Origin: an uncultured Prevotellaceae bacterium | Lineage (GTDB): Bacteria > Bacteroidota > Bacteroidia > Bacteroidales > Bacteroidaceae | Assembly (NCBI GenBank): GCA_902780635.1 | Contig: CACZGH010000001.1 | Span: 124,001 to 188,000, forward strand | Direction of reading: 5' to 3' | Length of the DNA stretch: 64,000 bases | Shown: positions 20,138 to 29,728 of the stretch, one piece after another | How positions within the stretch are numbered: position 1 is the first letter of the stretch | Layout: each line of letters begins with the position of its first letter | Notes under the pieces: generated by a model | Told to the model about the DNA's origin: nothing | Database searches by the model: none | What the model saw: only the letters and a program-made list of their open reading frames with translations | Translations under genes and position numbers: made by a program

Positions 20138-21304
20138 ATGAAAAAGGTACATCTTTGTTTAGCTCACATGAGTGGGAATGAGATGAAATACATTCAGGAA
20201 GCATTTAATACTAACTGGGTAGCACCTCTTGGCCCTAATGTCAATGCCTTTGAGCAAGACCTTGAGCGCTTTGCCGGCGAGGACAAGAAAGTGGTGGCAC
20301 TGGCCTCCGGCACCGCCGCTGTACATCTGGCCATGGTTTGTCTTGGTGTGGGTAAAGGCGACGATGTCATCTGCCAGAGTTTCACTTTCGCAGCCACCTG
20401 CAATCCTGCCGTCTACCTGGGTGCCACCCCTGTTTTGGTAGGCTCTGAAGAAGCCACTTGGAACATGGACCCCAACAAGCTTGAAGACGCCATCAAGGAC
20501 CGCATTCAGAAGACGGGTAAAAAACCCAAAGCTATTGTGCCGGTCTACATGTATGGCATGCCAGCCTATATCGACGAGATCATGGAGATTGCCAACCGTT
20601 ATGAGATTCCCGTAATAGAAGACTCTGCCGAGGCTTTCGGCTCTAAATACAAAGGCAAGATGACCGGTACTTTCGGCCGTTTCGGCATCATGAGTTTCAA
20701 TGGCAACAAAATGATCACCACTTCTGGTGGCGGTGCACTGATATGTCCCGACGAGGCAACCAAGAAGAAAGCGATGTTTTATGCCACCCAAGCCCGCGAG
20801 GACAAACCCTATTACCTGCATGAGGAGATCGGTTTCAACTATCGTATGAGTAATGTCTGCGCCGGTATTGGACGGGGTCAGATGACGGTGGTCTATGATC
20901 ACATCAAGCATCACCAGCATATCGCCCAATTGTATGCTGACGCATTCCGCAACATAGAGGAAATCAAGGTACATATGGCCCCAGAGAGCTACATGGAGCC
21001 CAACTACTGGCTGAGTACAGTCACGTTTGAGAAGTCACGCTCCAATGGTGTCTATGGTGTGGCCTGCGAGCCCAACGACCAAGTGATGCGTTCGATGCAA
21101 GCCCTCTCCGCTGTGGGTATCGAGTCTCGCCCCTTGTGGAAACCTATGCACAGCCAGCCCGTATACAAAGATGCTCCTGCCTATGAAGACGGCACGTCAG
21201 AGCGTTTGTTCCAGAAAGGCCTTTGCCTGCCCTCTGGTCCCTGTGTGACCGACGAGGACGTCGAACTAATCGTGAAGACATTGAAAGAGAGTGTCGTCTT
21301 ATAG
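20138..21304 (+). CDS. DegT/DnrJ/EryC1/StrS-type sugar aminotransferase
   Basis: 388-residue PLP enzyme that transfers an amino group to a keto-sugar nucleotide. The substrate-site Ser/Thr region ALASGTAAVHLA, the IVPVYMYGMPA strand, EDSAEAFGS and the PLP Lys K191 in FNGNKMITTSGGG are all present. The ATG at 20138 (MKKVHLCLAHMSG) is chosen over the in-frame ATG at 20090 because family members start there. The next gene is a nucleotide-sugar 4,6-dehydratase, so the pair probably makes a UDP-4-amino-4,6-dideoxy-HexNAc (PglE/PglF logic) for a surface glycan or glycoprotein. The exact sugar is not predictable. Confidence 0.92.
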   Translation: MKKVHLCLAHMSGNEMKYIQEAFNTNWVAPLGPNVNAFEQDLERFAGEDKKVVALASGTAAVHLAMVCLGVGKGDDVICQSFTFAATCNPAVYLGATPVLVGSEEATWNMDPNKLEDAIKDRIQKTGKKPKAIVPVYMYGMPAYIDEIMEIANRYEIPVIEDSAEAFGSKYKGKMTGTFGRFGIMSFNGNKMITTSGGGALICPDEATKKKAMFYATQAREDKPYYLHEEIGFNYRMSNVCAGIGRGQMTVVYDHIKHHQHIAQLYADAFRNIEEIKVHMAPESYMEPNYWLSTVTFEKSRSNGVYGVACEPNDQVMRSMQALSAVGIESRPLWKPMHSQPVYKDAPAYEDGTSERLFQKGLCLPSGPCVTDEDVELIVKTLKESVVL

Positions 21305-21320
21305 CACCTATCCACTACCC

Positions 21321-23267
21321 ATGAGAGATTTGTTTAAAAAACTTCTAAACTGGTATTTCACTAAAAATGCACTTCCCTACTGGGCAGTATTGTTGCTTGA
21401 CTGCTTGATCTGTTACCTGTCGGGATTGTTTGTATTCTGGTTTCTCACCAGCACTCATGGTGTGCTGACTCACATCGTGCCCGTATCAGAGACGATATTT
21501 GTCTACATGATATTCAACCTGATCGGTTTCCGTGTTTTCCACACCTACTCAGGAGTTGTACGCTACTCCTCTTTTGTCGACTTGCGCCGTGTAGGCTATG
21601 CCATGATTCTGTCATGCTTCATAGCCGAGGTGATCCATTATCCGCTGCTCTACTTCTATCTGGGCTACCTCACCTCCACGCACAGACCGTTGTTCTACCC
21701 CCTTACCGGACGCCAGATCCTTGCCATGTATGTACTGGCGATGATTCTGATGTGGGTTTGGCGCGTGGTGGTCAAGACCATTTTTGACGTATCGTATCAA
21801 AAAGAGAAAGCCCTGCGCACGTTGGTGTATGGAGTGAGAGACGGTGGTGTGGGACTGGCCAAGAACATCCGCAACCAAAAGGATGCCAAATTCTCCCTTC
21901 AAGGGTTCCTCACCCAAGACAAGAGTTATAAGGGCAAAATACTGATGGGCGAGAAAGTATATATCGCCGATGATCATTTACCCCGAATACTTGAGAAGCA
22001 TCGTATTCAAGCTGTGCTCATCTCACCACTGCAAAATGAGCGTTTCAGGAAAGACCAAGTTCTGCAGGACATGTTGATTAATGCCGATGTCAAGATTTTC
22101 ATGACAGAAGGCACTAAGGAATGGTCGAAGGACATGAAGTTTAACTCCTCTCAGCTTAAACAAATCAGCGTGGAAGACCTGCTGCCTCGCGATGAGATAG
22201 AGGTAGACATGGAAAAAGTGGGTGAGATGTTGACAGGCAAGAAAATTCTGGTGACAGGCTCAGCCGGTTCGATTGGCTCAGAAATCGTGAGACAGATCAG
22301 CGACTATCGGCCTGCAGAACTGATGCTGATTGACTCTGCCGAGACCCCACAGCATGACATCCGGCTGATGATGGCCCGTCGCTGGCCGTCGATCAAGACC
22401 ACAACGATAGTAGGTTCGATCTCCAATGCCCGTCGTATGGAGTATATATTTGAGACGTTCCGTCCAGATTATGTATTTCATGCTGCAGCATACAAGCATG
22501 TCCCCATGATGGAGGACAACCCCAGCGAGAGTGTCCAAAACAATATCTACGGCACGAAAGTAATGGCCGACCTGAGTGTGAAATACGGTGTGAAGAAGTT
22601 TGTCATGCTTTCAACAGACAAAGCCGTCAATCCCACCAATGTAATGGGTTGCTCGAAACGTATCTGCGAAATCTATGTGCAGAGTCTGGACAAAGCCATC
22701 AAAGAGGGCAAAGTGAAGGGAATCACACAATTTGTGACCACGCGCTTTGGCAATGTACTTGGCAGCAACGGCTCGGTGATACCTCTTTTTGAGCGGCAAA
22801 TCAAAGCCGGTGGCCCGGTGACCGTGACCGACGAGCGCATCATCCGTTTCTTCATGCTGATACCTGAAGCCTGCAAACTGGTGTTAGAGGCTGGCACACA
22901 TGGCAAAGGCGGCGAGATTTTCGTCTTCGACATGGGCGAGCCTGTGCGTATCGCAGACCTGGCCAAGCGTATGATCAGGCTGAGTGGCGCTAAGAACGTG
23001 GAAATCAAGTACACAGGTTTGCGGCCTGGTGAGAAACTTTATGAGGAAGTGCTCTCGACTGAAGAGAACACAAAACCAAGTTTCCATGACAAAATCCGCA
23101 TCGCTGAGGTAAGGGAATACGATTTCGCCGAGGTGGAACAAGACATAGCAGAACTCATACGTATCTCTGACACCTATGACGCGATGGCCACTGTGCGTAA
23201 GATGAAGGAAATGGTGCCTGAATATGTCTCCAACAACTCGATTTATTCAAAATTAGACAAGGCATGA
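21321..23267 (+). CDS. Membrane nucleotide-sugar 4,6-dehydratase (CapD/WbpM/PglF type)
   Basis: 648 residues. Four N-terminal membrane helices (about 20-150) are followed by a first Rossmann-like domain (about 160-280), then the SDR domain with GSAGSIGSEI (NAD-binding). HAAAYKHVPMMEDNP and STDKAVNPTNVMGCSKR follow; as in WbpM, Met stands where SDRs usually have Tyr. The enzyme makes UDP-2-acetamido-4-keto-6-deoxyhexose, the substrate for the aminotransferase just upstream. The ATG at 21321 lies 17 bp after the upstream stop; an ATG at 21291 would overlap it. This is the last gene of the pair; the next gene is convergent. Confidence 0.93.
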   Translation: MRDLFKKLLNWYFTKNALPYWAVLLLDCLICYLSGLFVFWFLTSTHGVLTHIVPVSETIFVYMIFNLIGFRVFHTYSGVVRYSSFVDLRRVGYAMILSCFIAEVIHYPLLYFYLGYLTSTHRPLFYPLTGRQILAMYVLAMILMWVWRVVVKTIFDVSYQKEKALRTLVYGVRDGGVGLAKNIRNQKDAKFSLQGFLTQDKSYKGKILMGEKVYIADDHLPRILEKHRIQAVLISPLQNERFRKDQVLQDMLINADVKIFMTEGTKEWSKDMKFNSSQLKQISVEDLLPRDEIEVDMEKVGEMLTGKKILVTGSAGSIGSEIVRQISDYRPAELMLIDSAETPQHDIRLMMARRWPSIKTTTIVGSISNARRMEYIFETFRPDYVFHAAAYKHVPMMEDNPSESVQNNIYGTKVMADLSVKYGVKKFVMLSTDKAVNPTNVMGCSKRICEIYVQSLDKAIKEGKVKGITQFVTTRFGNVLGSNGSVIPLFERQIKAGGPVTVTDERIIRFFMLIPEACKLVLEAGTHGKGGEIFVFDMGEPVRIADLAKRMIRLSGAKNVEIKYTGLRPGEKLYEEVLSTEENTKPSFHDKIRIAEVREYDFAEVEQDIAELIRISDTYDAMATVRKMKEMVPEYVSNNSIYSKLDKA

Positions 23268-23285
23268 AAAGCTGCCCAGGACAGC

Positions 23286-23720
23286 TTATTTCACTCGAAT
23301 CGCGGTCACGGTCATCTTATAGTATTTCCCCTGCGAATTGTCTGGAACCCGTATCGTCGAGGATAGGACCATCTGGTCGCGTTCGAATGACTCAATATAA
23401 GCTGTCTCCTCCCCTGTCTCGCCATCATACGTCCATGTGGTATAAATCGTTCTGTCCTTTAAACGCCATGTGCCTGTCTCTCCGTTACTCGAACTGTAAG
23501 TAAAATCGGAATTAATGGTGGTGGTTAAATTGTCATAAAACTCAACCAATTCAGGGTTTTCCAATTCTGGTGTGATGCTACGACTCACTTGTTTCCATGT
23601 TCCGACAAGATTGACGGACTCAATAAAGTCATTCACCTCATCTTCAGTGCAAGAGGTTATGAAGGTCGTTCCTGCACACAATAGCATGGATACGAAAATC
23701 CAAAATAAATACTTTTTCAT
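23286..23720 (-). CDS. Lipocalin-like lipoprotein
   Basis: 144 residues with a lipoprotein signal (MKKYLFWIFVSMLLCAGTT, lipobox TSC near residue 24). A small beta-rich domain with VGTWKQVSR, FTYSSSNGETGTWRLKDRTI and WTYDGETGEE follows, the pattern of the lipocalin-like domains common in Bacteroidota lipoproteins. Probably anchored in the outer membrane or its inner face. Function unknown. It is convergent with the dehydratase gene, 18 bp apart. Confidence 0.75.
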   Translation of the reverse strand: MKKYLFWIFVSMLLCAGTTFITSCTEDEVNDFIESVNLVGTWKQVSRSITPELENPELVEFYDNLTTTINSDFTYSSSNGETGTWRLKDRTIYTTWTYDGETGEETAYIESFERDQMVLSSTIRVPDNSQGKYYKMTVTAIRVK

Positions 23721-23953
23721 ACTCCTTAACTCCGCAGCACTTTAGTTTGATATTTTTATAAGTTCCTGATTAACAAAAGTTACTCAGGATTTTGCCATGT
23801 CAGATTATTCACTTACCTTGGTGCTGCAAAACAAAACTAGCAAAAATCATCAACGGCATTGCAAATATATGCTTTAAATCTCAGTAAATGATTCTTTTAG
23901 GTGATTTTTTAACGGAGATTGTAGATAAATGACTTTTTTTAGAAAAATCCTGC

Positions 23954-23992
23954 AAAAAAAGTCATTCCAACGCTTCGGTTGGAATGACTTTT
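23954..23992 (-). terminator. Terminator of the EF-G paralogue gene
   Basis: A 15-bp perfect stem (AAAAGTCATTCCAAC with GTTGGAATGACTTTT, loop GCTTCG) followed on the minus strand by a T-run. The remainder of 23721-24024 holds no gene that I can see. Confidence 0.85.
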
Positions 23993-24024
23993 AAAATTGT
24001 GCTAGTTCGAAGAGATGGTTCAGA

Positions 24025-26184
24025 TTAATCTTCCTCCTGCATCTCAGCCTCATGCTGCTTGATGAGTGCCTGCTGGATGTCTGATGGCACCAGTTCGTAG
24101 CTGGAGAACTGAGTGTTGAAAGAAGCGCGGCCACCTGTGAGCGAGCTCAGTGCGATGCTGTAATTGGCAAGTTCCTTGAGAGGAATCTTGGCGTTAAGCT
24201 TCTGATAAGTGCCCTCACTGTCCATACCCATGATGATGGCCCTACGACCCTGGAGGTCGCCCATCACGTCGCCCATATAGTCGGCTGGCACAAGCACCTC
24301 GAGATCATAGATGGGTTCGAGCACCTTTGGACCAGCGTCTTTGAATGCCTTGGAGAATGCGTTGCGAGCGGCAAGCATAAAGGAAAGCTCGTTGGAGTCG
24401 ACGGGGTGCATCTTACCATCGTAGACAATAACGCGCACGTCACGTGCATAACTACCAGTGAGCGGTCCTTGCTCCATGCGCTCCATAATACCCTTGAGGA
24501 TGGCCGGCATGAAACGTGTGTCGATGGCACCACCAACGACTGAGTTGAGGAACACCAGTTTTCCACCCCATTCGAGGTCAATCTCCTCACGGCTCTTGAT
24601 ATTCATCTTGTACTCCTGACCGCCGAACTTGTAAACGGTTGGATCAGGCATACCCTCTGTATAAGGCTCCACGATGAGGTGCACCTCACCAAACTGTCCG
24701 GCACCACCCGACTGTTTCTTATGACGATAGTCAGCTCTGTTGATCTTGGTGATGGTCTCACGGTATGGGATTTTCGGCTCCTCGTATTTCACGCCGATTT
24801 TCTCATTGTTCTCCAGACGCCATTTCAGCGTACGCAGGTGGAACTCACCCTGTCCGTGAATGATGGTCTGTTTGAGCTCCTTGCTCTGCTCCACGACCCA
24901 TGTGGGATCTTCCTGGCGCATCTTAAGCACGGCAGCCATCAGTTTCTCTGTATCACTCTCGTTGAGGGCCTTGATGGCACGTGAATACTTCGAGTTGGGA
25001 TATTTGATGAAGTCAAACTTCTGGTCCACTTCCTTGGCATTGAGGGTATTGCCCGTCTTCACGTCTTTGAGTTTAACGGTACAACCAATATCGCCAGCCT
25101 TGAGCTCATCCACAGCGATACGATTGGATCCTGCACAAGCAAAGATCTGACCCATGCGCTCCTTTGAGCCACGGTCAGCATTGGTGAGGTCATCACCCTG
25201 CTTAACAGTACCACTCATCACCTTGAAGTAGCTCACCTCACCGATGTGGGGCTCCATACCTGTCTTGAAGAAGAAGAGGCTCTCTGGGCCGTTGCTGTCA
25301 TAAGTGACTTCCTCACCACGGGTGTTCTTCACCTTAGGCATCTCATCGACGAAAGGCACGACATTGCCGAGGAACTCCATGAGTCTTCTGACACCCATGT
25401 CCTTGGCAGCGCAGACACAGAAGACGGGGAACATGGTGCGCTCAATGAGGCACTTGCGTATACCCTCTCTGATCTCATCCTCTGAGAGTTCCTCGGTTTC
25501 GAAGAATTTCTCCATCAAAGTCTCGTCACCCTCAGCAGCAGCTTCTACGAGGGCTGCATGCAGCTCCTCAGCCTTGTCCATTTCCTCTGCGGGGATATCC
25601 TCGATGATCGGGGCGCCACCCTCAGGTTTCCAAGAGAATTTTTTCATGAGGAGCACGTCGATGACAGCATTGAATCCTGCTCCTGTAGCGATAGGATACT
25701 GCACCTCTATACATTTTGAACCAAATGTATCACGCAGATTGTTGATGATCGTCTCGAAATCGCAATTGTCGCGGTCAAGCTGGTTGACGAGGAAAATCAC
25801 TGGTTTGTTGAGTTTCTCGGTCAGGCGGAAGGTGTTCATTGTGCCAACCTCCGGTCCATACTGGCCATTGACAGTGATGACAGCCTGATCACACACATTC
25901 AGGGCGGTGATAGCACCTCCCACGAAGTCGTCTGATCCTGGGCAATCAATAAAGTTGAGCTTCTTGTTGTTCCACTCCGTATGGAAGACGGTGGGGAAAA
26001 CAGAGTATCCATACTCTTGCTCAACTGGGAAATAGTCGCTCACTGTGTTTTTGGCCTCAACCGTGCCACGACGTCTGATAATACCTGCTTCGAAGAGCAG
26101 AGACTCGGCAAGAGTAGTCTTGCCGCTACCCGCACTGCCGATGAGTGCGATGTTCTTGATTTCGTTTGTCTGATAGACTCTCAT
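24025..26184 (-). CDS. fusA2: EF-G paralogue (EF-G2 type) lacking the catalytic His
   Basis: 719 residues with the five-domain EF-G layout. P-loop GSAGSGKTT (16-24), G4 VNQLD, domain II, domain III, and domain IV with the RHKKQSGGAGQFGEV loop, ending in a domain V (YSIALSSLTGGRASF). Switch II reads DCPGSDDF (80-87) where canonical EF-G has DTPGHVDF, so S84 replaces the His needed for GTP hydrolysis. Bacteroides thetaiotaomicron has an EF-G2 reported to work without GTPase activity and to be needed in the gut; this protein looks like its orthologue (inference). The ATG at 26184 is chosen because MRVYQTNEIKNIALIG begins at the usual place. The gene is isolated, not in a str operon. Confidence 0.88.
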   Translation of the reverse strand: MRVYQTNEIKNIALIGSAGSGKTTLAESLLFEAGIIRRRGTVEAKNTVSDYFPVEQEYGYSVFPTVFHTEWNNKKLNFIDCPGSDDFVGGAITALNVCDQAVITVNGQYGPEVGTMNTFRLTEKLNKPVIFLVNQLDRDNCDFETIINNLRDTFGSKCIEVQYPIATGAGFNAVIDVLLMKKFSWKPEGGAPIIEDIPAEEMDKAEELHAALVEAAAEGDETLMEKFFETEELSEDEIREGIRKCLIERTMFPVFCVCAAKDMGVRRLMEFLGNVVPFVDEMPKVKNTRGEEVTYDSNGPESLFFFKTGMEPHIGEVSYFKVMSGTVKQGDDLTNADRGSKERMGQIFACAGSNRIAVDELKAGDIGCTVKLKDVKTGNTLNAKEVDQKFDFIKYPNSKYSRAIKALNESDTEKLMAAVLKMRQEDPTWVVEQSKELKQTIIHGQGEFHLRTLKWRLENNEKIGVKYEEPKIPYRETITKINRADYRHKKQSGGAGQFGEVHLIVEPYTEGMPDPTVYKFGGQEYKMNIKSREEIDLEWGGKLVFLNSVVGGAIDTRFMPAILKGIMERMEQGPLTGSYARDVRVIVYDGKMHPVDSNELSFMLAARNAFSKAFKDAGPKVLEPIYDLEVLVPADYMGDVMGDLQGRRAIIMGMDSEGTYQKLNAKIPLKELANYSIALSSLTGGRASFNTQFSSYELVPSDIQQALIKQHEAEMQEED

Positions 26185-26311
26185 AAATAAATTATTATAG
26201 ATTTTAAGTAAATTAAATGCTACTTTTTCAAATTGGCGGACTAAATTACGAATTTTCCGACAAACAGCCAAAGAAAAGCACTAAAATCGCCTTTCTTTTA
26301 AAAACATTTAG

Positions 26312-26319
26312 TAATTTTG
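26312..26319 (+). promoter_or_regulatory. -7 box of hemW-like gene
   Basis: TAATTTTG, 17 bp before the ATG at 26337. No good -33 box is visible. Confidence 0.5.
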
Positions 26320-26336
26320 CTTGAAAAAATACAAAG

Positions 26337-27497
26337 ATGCACTCCAATCCTCCCTCTGTCGGTCATGGGCTCTACCTGCATGTTCCGTTTTGCAAAAGCC
26401 GCTGCATTTATTGTGGTTTTTTCTCCACGACGGCCCATGAGTTGCGACAGGCTTACACCGACGCTGTGTGTCGTGAAATCACGTTGCGGCGTTGTGATCG
26501 TCTGAGCAGTGTCTATCTGGGTGGCGGCACCCCCTCCCAACTCAGCCAGACACAATTGAGGCAGATTTTCGATACCATCGCTACCGTCTACCCTGGCTTT
26601 GCCTCTGGTCCGACACCGATAGAGATCACGATGGAATGCAACCCCGACGACATCACAGAGTCCTTTGCTGCATTTCTCTCCACACTGCCCGTCAACCGTG
26701 TGAGTATGGGTGTGCAGACATTCTCGGACGAACGGCTTCGTTTCCTGCACCGGCGCCATCAGGCCGACCAGGCCCATTCTGCGGTTCGTCTGCTGCGTGA
26801 CCATGGCATCAAGAACATCAGCATCGACCTGATGTTTGGCTTTCCCGATGAGAGCATCGCTTCATGGGAAACAGACCTCGACGAGGCCCTTTCACTCCAC
26901 GTGGAGCACATCTCTGCCTATAGTCTCATGTATGAAGAGGGCACCCCACTCTATCGCCTGCTCGAACAAGGTGAAATAGACGATCTTGATGAAGACACTT
27001 ATATAAAGATGTATGACCTTTTGGTAAGCCGTCTGCGTGCCTCTGGATATGAACATTATGAAATCAGCAACTTCGCCCTTCCTGGCAAGCGCTCCCGTCA
27101 TAACAGCAGTTATTGGAATGACGTGCCATATATAGGAATAGGTGCGTCGGCTCATTCCTACGATGGCCGCCGCCGCGAATGGAACGTATCCGACCTGCAT
27201 CAATATATCACCGCTATCAACAATGGGGTCATCCCCTCAGAATATGAGGAGATAGACACGGTGACCCATTACAACGATCAGGTGACGACCCGTTTGCGCA
27301 CAGCAGAAGGCATCGACCTGCTGCAACTACGCGAAGAGTTGGGCGATTTCTACCATGACTATCTGTTAGAAAACGCTGCCGTATCAATAGACACAGGCTT
27401 AATGATCATAGAAAACGGCCACTTGCATCTGACCCTCGACGGCATCCATGTGAGTGATCTCGTCATGAGCGACCTGGTATATGTTCCATCAACCTAA
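26337..27497 (+). CDS. hemW: HemW-type radical SAM protein
   Basis: 386 residues. The radical SAM motif is HVPFCKSRCIYCGF (C-x3-C-x2-C, about residues 18-31), then GGGTPSQLS, MECNPDD, VSMGVQTF and the C-terminal HemW region. HemW proteins were first annotated as oxygen-independent coproporphyrinogen III oxidase but are heme chaperones. True HemN carries a different N-terminal extension. The gene starts 25 bp after the -35 region of its promoter box and is followed by an A-rich repeat stretch. Confidence 0.9.
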   Translation: MHSNPPSVGHGLYLHVPFCKSRCIYCGFFSTTAHELRQAYTDAVCREITLRRCDRLSSVYLGGGTPSQLSQTQLRQIFDTIATVYPGFASGPTPIEITMECNPDDITESFAAFLSTLPVNRVSMGVQTFSDERLRFLHRRHQADQAHSAVRLLRDHGIKNISIDLMFGFPDESIASWETDLDEALSLHVEHISAYSLMYEEGTPLYRLLEQGEIDDLDEDTYIKMYDLLVSRLRASGYEHYEISNFALPGKRSRHNSSYWNDVPYIGIGASAHSYDGRRREWNVSDLHQYITAINNGVIPSEYEEIDTVTHYNDQVTTRLRTAEGIDLLQLREELGDFYHDYLLENAAVSIDTGLMIIENGHLHLTLDGIHVSDLVMSDLVYVPST

Positions 27498-27560
27498 AAA
27501 AAATCAACCTAAAAATATCAATCTAAAAAAACTAAAACCTTCAACCTAAAAACCTAAAAA
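27498..27560 (+). repeat. TCAACCTAAAAA-type short tandem repeat
   Basis: About five imperfect copies of (A)TCAACCTAAAAA fill the gap between the hemW-like stop and the next start. Confidence 0.6.
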
Positions 27561-27562
27561 AG

Positions 27563-27898
27563 ATGAAATATCCCAAAGAATTTGAAGCTTACTGGGCGGC
27601 CAACAAGAAGCGTCTTCTCCAAGAAGACAAAGAGTGGCTACAGGCGACAGAAGCCTATCAAATGAAGAGCGGTGCCGACTGGCTGTTGTTTGGCATCCCA
27701 GTCGTGGCCGGCATCGTGAGCATGCAATATATCCCCCTTCAGCATGAATTGCTGCGCTGGGTGGCGAGCATCTTAATCACCATTGTGGTGTTTGCGCTTT
27801 GCGTATATGTGAAGTCGCTGACGAACCCTCACCGAGCCATAGAAGACATAGAAAACGATGTAAAACGCCGTGCCTACGAACATTTTGGCCGAAAATGA
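27563..27898 (+). CDS. Hypothetical two-helix membrane protein
   Basis: 111 residues. An N-terminal charged segment (KEFEAYWAANKKRLLQED) is followed by two membrane helices (about 42-58 and 66-86) and a charged C-terminal tail (HRAIEDIENDVKRRAYEHF). I do not recognise the family. It is preceded by the repeat stretch after hemW and may be co-transcribed with it. The coding call rests on the good composition, the two clear hydrophobic helices and the absence of another frame. Confidence 0.65.
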   Translation: MKYPKEFEAYWAANKKRLLQEDKEWLQATEAYQMKSGADWLLFGIPVVAGIVSMQYIPLQHELLRWVASILITIVVFALCVYVKSLTNPHRAIEDIENDVKRRAYEHFGRK

Positions 27899-27982
27899 AA
27901 CATTTTAGCCTAAAAATTTGCTATTCTAAAAAAAAGAGTATAATTTTACGGCCGAAAAACATTTATATAATACATTCAACCT

Positions 27983-29590
27983 ATGTCAGCTTTAATTTCA
28001 GTTATTCCTATTCTATTGCTCATTGTCCTGATGATGGGCTTTAAAGTGTCCGGTTACAAGAGTGCTATTGTCACACTTATTGTTACTATCCTTTTGGCTT
28101 TATTTGCCGCGCCTGCTATGGGTATTATCCCTGAGAAATTTGCAGAGGCTTCTATCTTTGGCATCACATTGTGGTCAATCATAGAGGGCTTACTCAAAGC
28201 ATGCTTCCCGATTATCCTTATCATCATCTGTGCTATCTACAGTTACAACATTCTTTGTGAGACCAAAGAGATTGAGACGATTAAGACACAGTTTATACAG
28301 ATGACCAACGATAAAGGCTTGCTCGTACTGCTCCTCACCTGGGGTCTTGGTGGTGTGCTCGAGGGTATGGCAGGCTTTGGCACCGCAGTGGCCATTCCTG
28401 CAGCCATCCTCATCGGCCTCGGCTTCAAACCCATGTTCTCAGCTGTCATCTGCTTGGTGGCCAACACCGTTGCAGTAGGTTTCGGTGCTGTGGGTCTTCC
28501 TGCCACTACACTGGCCAACCAAGTGGCAGAGAGTGGCGTGGCCAGCCCCGAACAGCTTTGCGAGGTGGCTACCTTTATTATCTTACAGCTCTCGCTGATG
28601 TTCTTCATCACCCCATTCCTCATTCTGATGATGACCGACCGCACGAAAATCGTGAAGAACATCACCCTGGCCCTGTTTGTGGGTACGTTCTCCATCATCG
28701 TGCAGTTCTGCTGCGCCCACTTCATTGGTCCGGAGACCCCCGCCATCCTTGGTAGTGTTGCAGCCATCATCGCCATGCTCATCTACAACAAGTTGTTTAT
28801 ACACGATGAGAACCCTGCCGACGAGGTAAAAGTTGTTGAGAAGAAACATTTTGGCACTGCCAAGACCTTAAAGGCATGGAGTGTCTATGGCCTTATCATC
28901 TTCTTCATTCTCATTTCGAGCAAGATTGTTCCTCCCATCAACGAACTGTTGAACCAGACTTTGGTAACCAAGTTTGACTTGCCCGTCACAGGTAACGCCT
29001 TCAAATTTGGCTGGCTGTCAAATGCTGGTTTGATGATTTTCCTCGGTGCCACCATCGGTGGTTTGATCCAGGGCATGAGTTTCGGAAGCCTGATGAAGTT
29101 GCTCGCCAAGACCACTATCAACCTGCAAAAGACCGCTGTCACCATCTGCTGTCTGGTGGCTATGGCAATGCTGATGAACAACACTGGTATGACCAACGAC
29201 ATCGCCAAAGGCCTTGTGACGCTCACTGGTTCTATCTTCCCATTCTTTGCTCCGCTCATTGGTAGTATCGGTACCTTCGTTACAGGTAGTGCCACGAATG
29301 CGAACATTCTCTTCGGCAAACTGCAAGCCACTGCAGCCAGCGACTTGGGTCTGGTCAATGACGGCACCTTCTTCGGTGTTCATGGCAATGAGACCAACTG
29401 GCTTGCCGCAGCCAACTGTGCTGGTAGTGAAGGTGGTAAACTTCTCTCGCCACAGAGTATTGCCATCGCTACTGCCGCCTGCGACATGGAGGGTCAGGAT
29501 GGTGAGATCATGCGCAAGACGATGCCATTCGCCATCTTCTGGATTTTGATGAATGGCCTGATGGTCTTCCTTGGACTGCACGTATTCTAA
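27983..29590 (+). CDS. lldP: L-lactate permease family transporter
   Basis: 535-residue transporter with about 12-14 membrane helices. GFGTAVAIPAAILIGLG, GSATNANILFGKL and NCAGSEGGKLLSPQSIAIA are landmarks of the LctP family, which brings in lactate or glycolate with protons. It could equally export lactate. No lactate dehydrogenase gene is nearby. A strong terminator follows. Probably monocistronic. Confidence 0.9.
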   Translation: MSALISVIPILLLIVLMMGFKVSGYKSAIVTLIVTILLALFAAPAMGIIPEKFAEASIFGITLWSIIEGLLKACFPIILIIICAIYSYNILCETKEIETIKTQFIQMTNDKGLLVLLLTWGLGGVLEGMAGFGTAVAIPAAILIGLGFKPMFSAVICLVANTVAVGFGAVGLPATTLANQVAESGVASPEQLCEVATFIILQLSLMFFITPFLILMMTDRTKIVKNITLALFVGTFSIIVQFCCAHFIGPETPAILGSVAAIIAMLIYNKLFIHDENPADEVKVVEKKHFGTAKTLKAWSVYGLIIFFILISSKIVPPINELLNQTLVTKFDLPVTGNAFKFGWLSNAGLMIFLGATIGGLIQGMSFGSLMKLLAKTTINLQKTAVTICCLVAMAMLMNNTGMTNDIAKGLVTLTGSIFPFFAPLIGSIGTFVTGSATNANILFGKLQATAASDLGLVNDGTFFGVHGNETNWLAAANCAGSEGGKLLSPQSIAIATAACDMEGQDGEIMRKTMPFAIFWILMNGLMVFLGLHVF

Positions 29591-29610
29591 ATCATACATG
29601 TATTCATAAT

Positions 29611-29640
29611 AAAAAGCCATCCGTTTGGATGGCTTTTTTT
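29611..29640 (+). terminator. Terminator of lactate permease gene
   Basis: AAAAAGCCATCC, loop GTTT, GGATGGCTTTTTTT. Confidence 0.9.
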
Positions 29641-29728
29641 ATACTACTCAAGTCTTGTATGAAATTCTTGGAGTTAAGGAGCCAAGGAATTAACCCTTGA
29701 TCGAAGCATTAACTCTTTCTCTTCTTAA

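Noticed and set aside
23268-23290. AAGCTG-7nt-CAGCTT as a bidirectional terminator between the dehydratase and lipocalin genes
   Set aside because: The stem is only 6 bp and no T-run follows on either strand.
27498-27560. CRISPR-like repeat array
   Set aside because: The units are about 12 bp without spacers and there are no cas genes; it is a simple tandem repeat.
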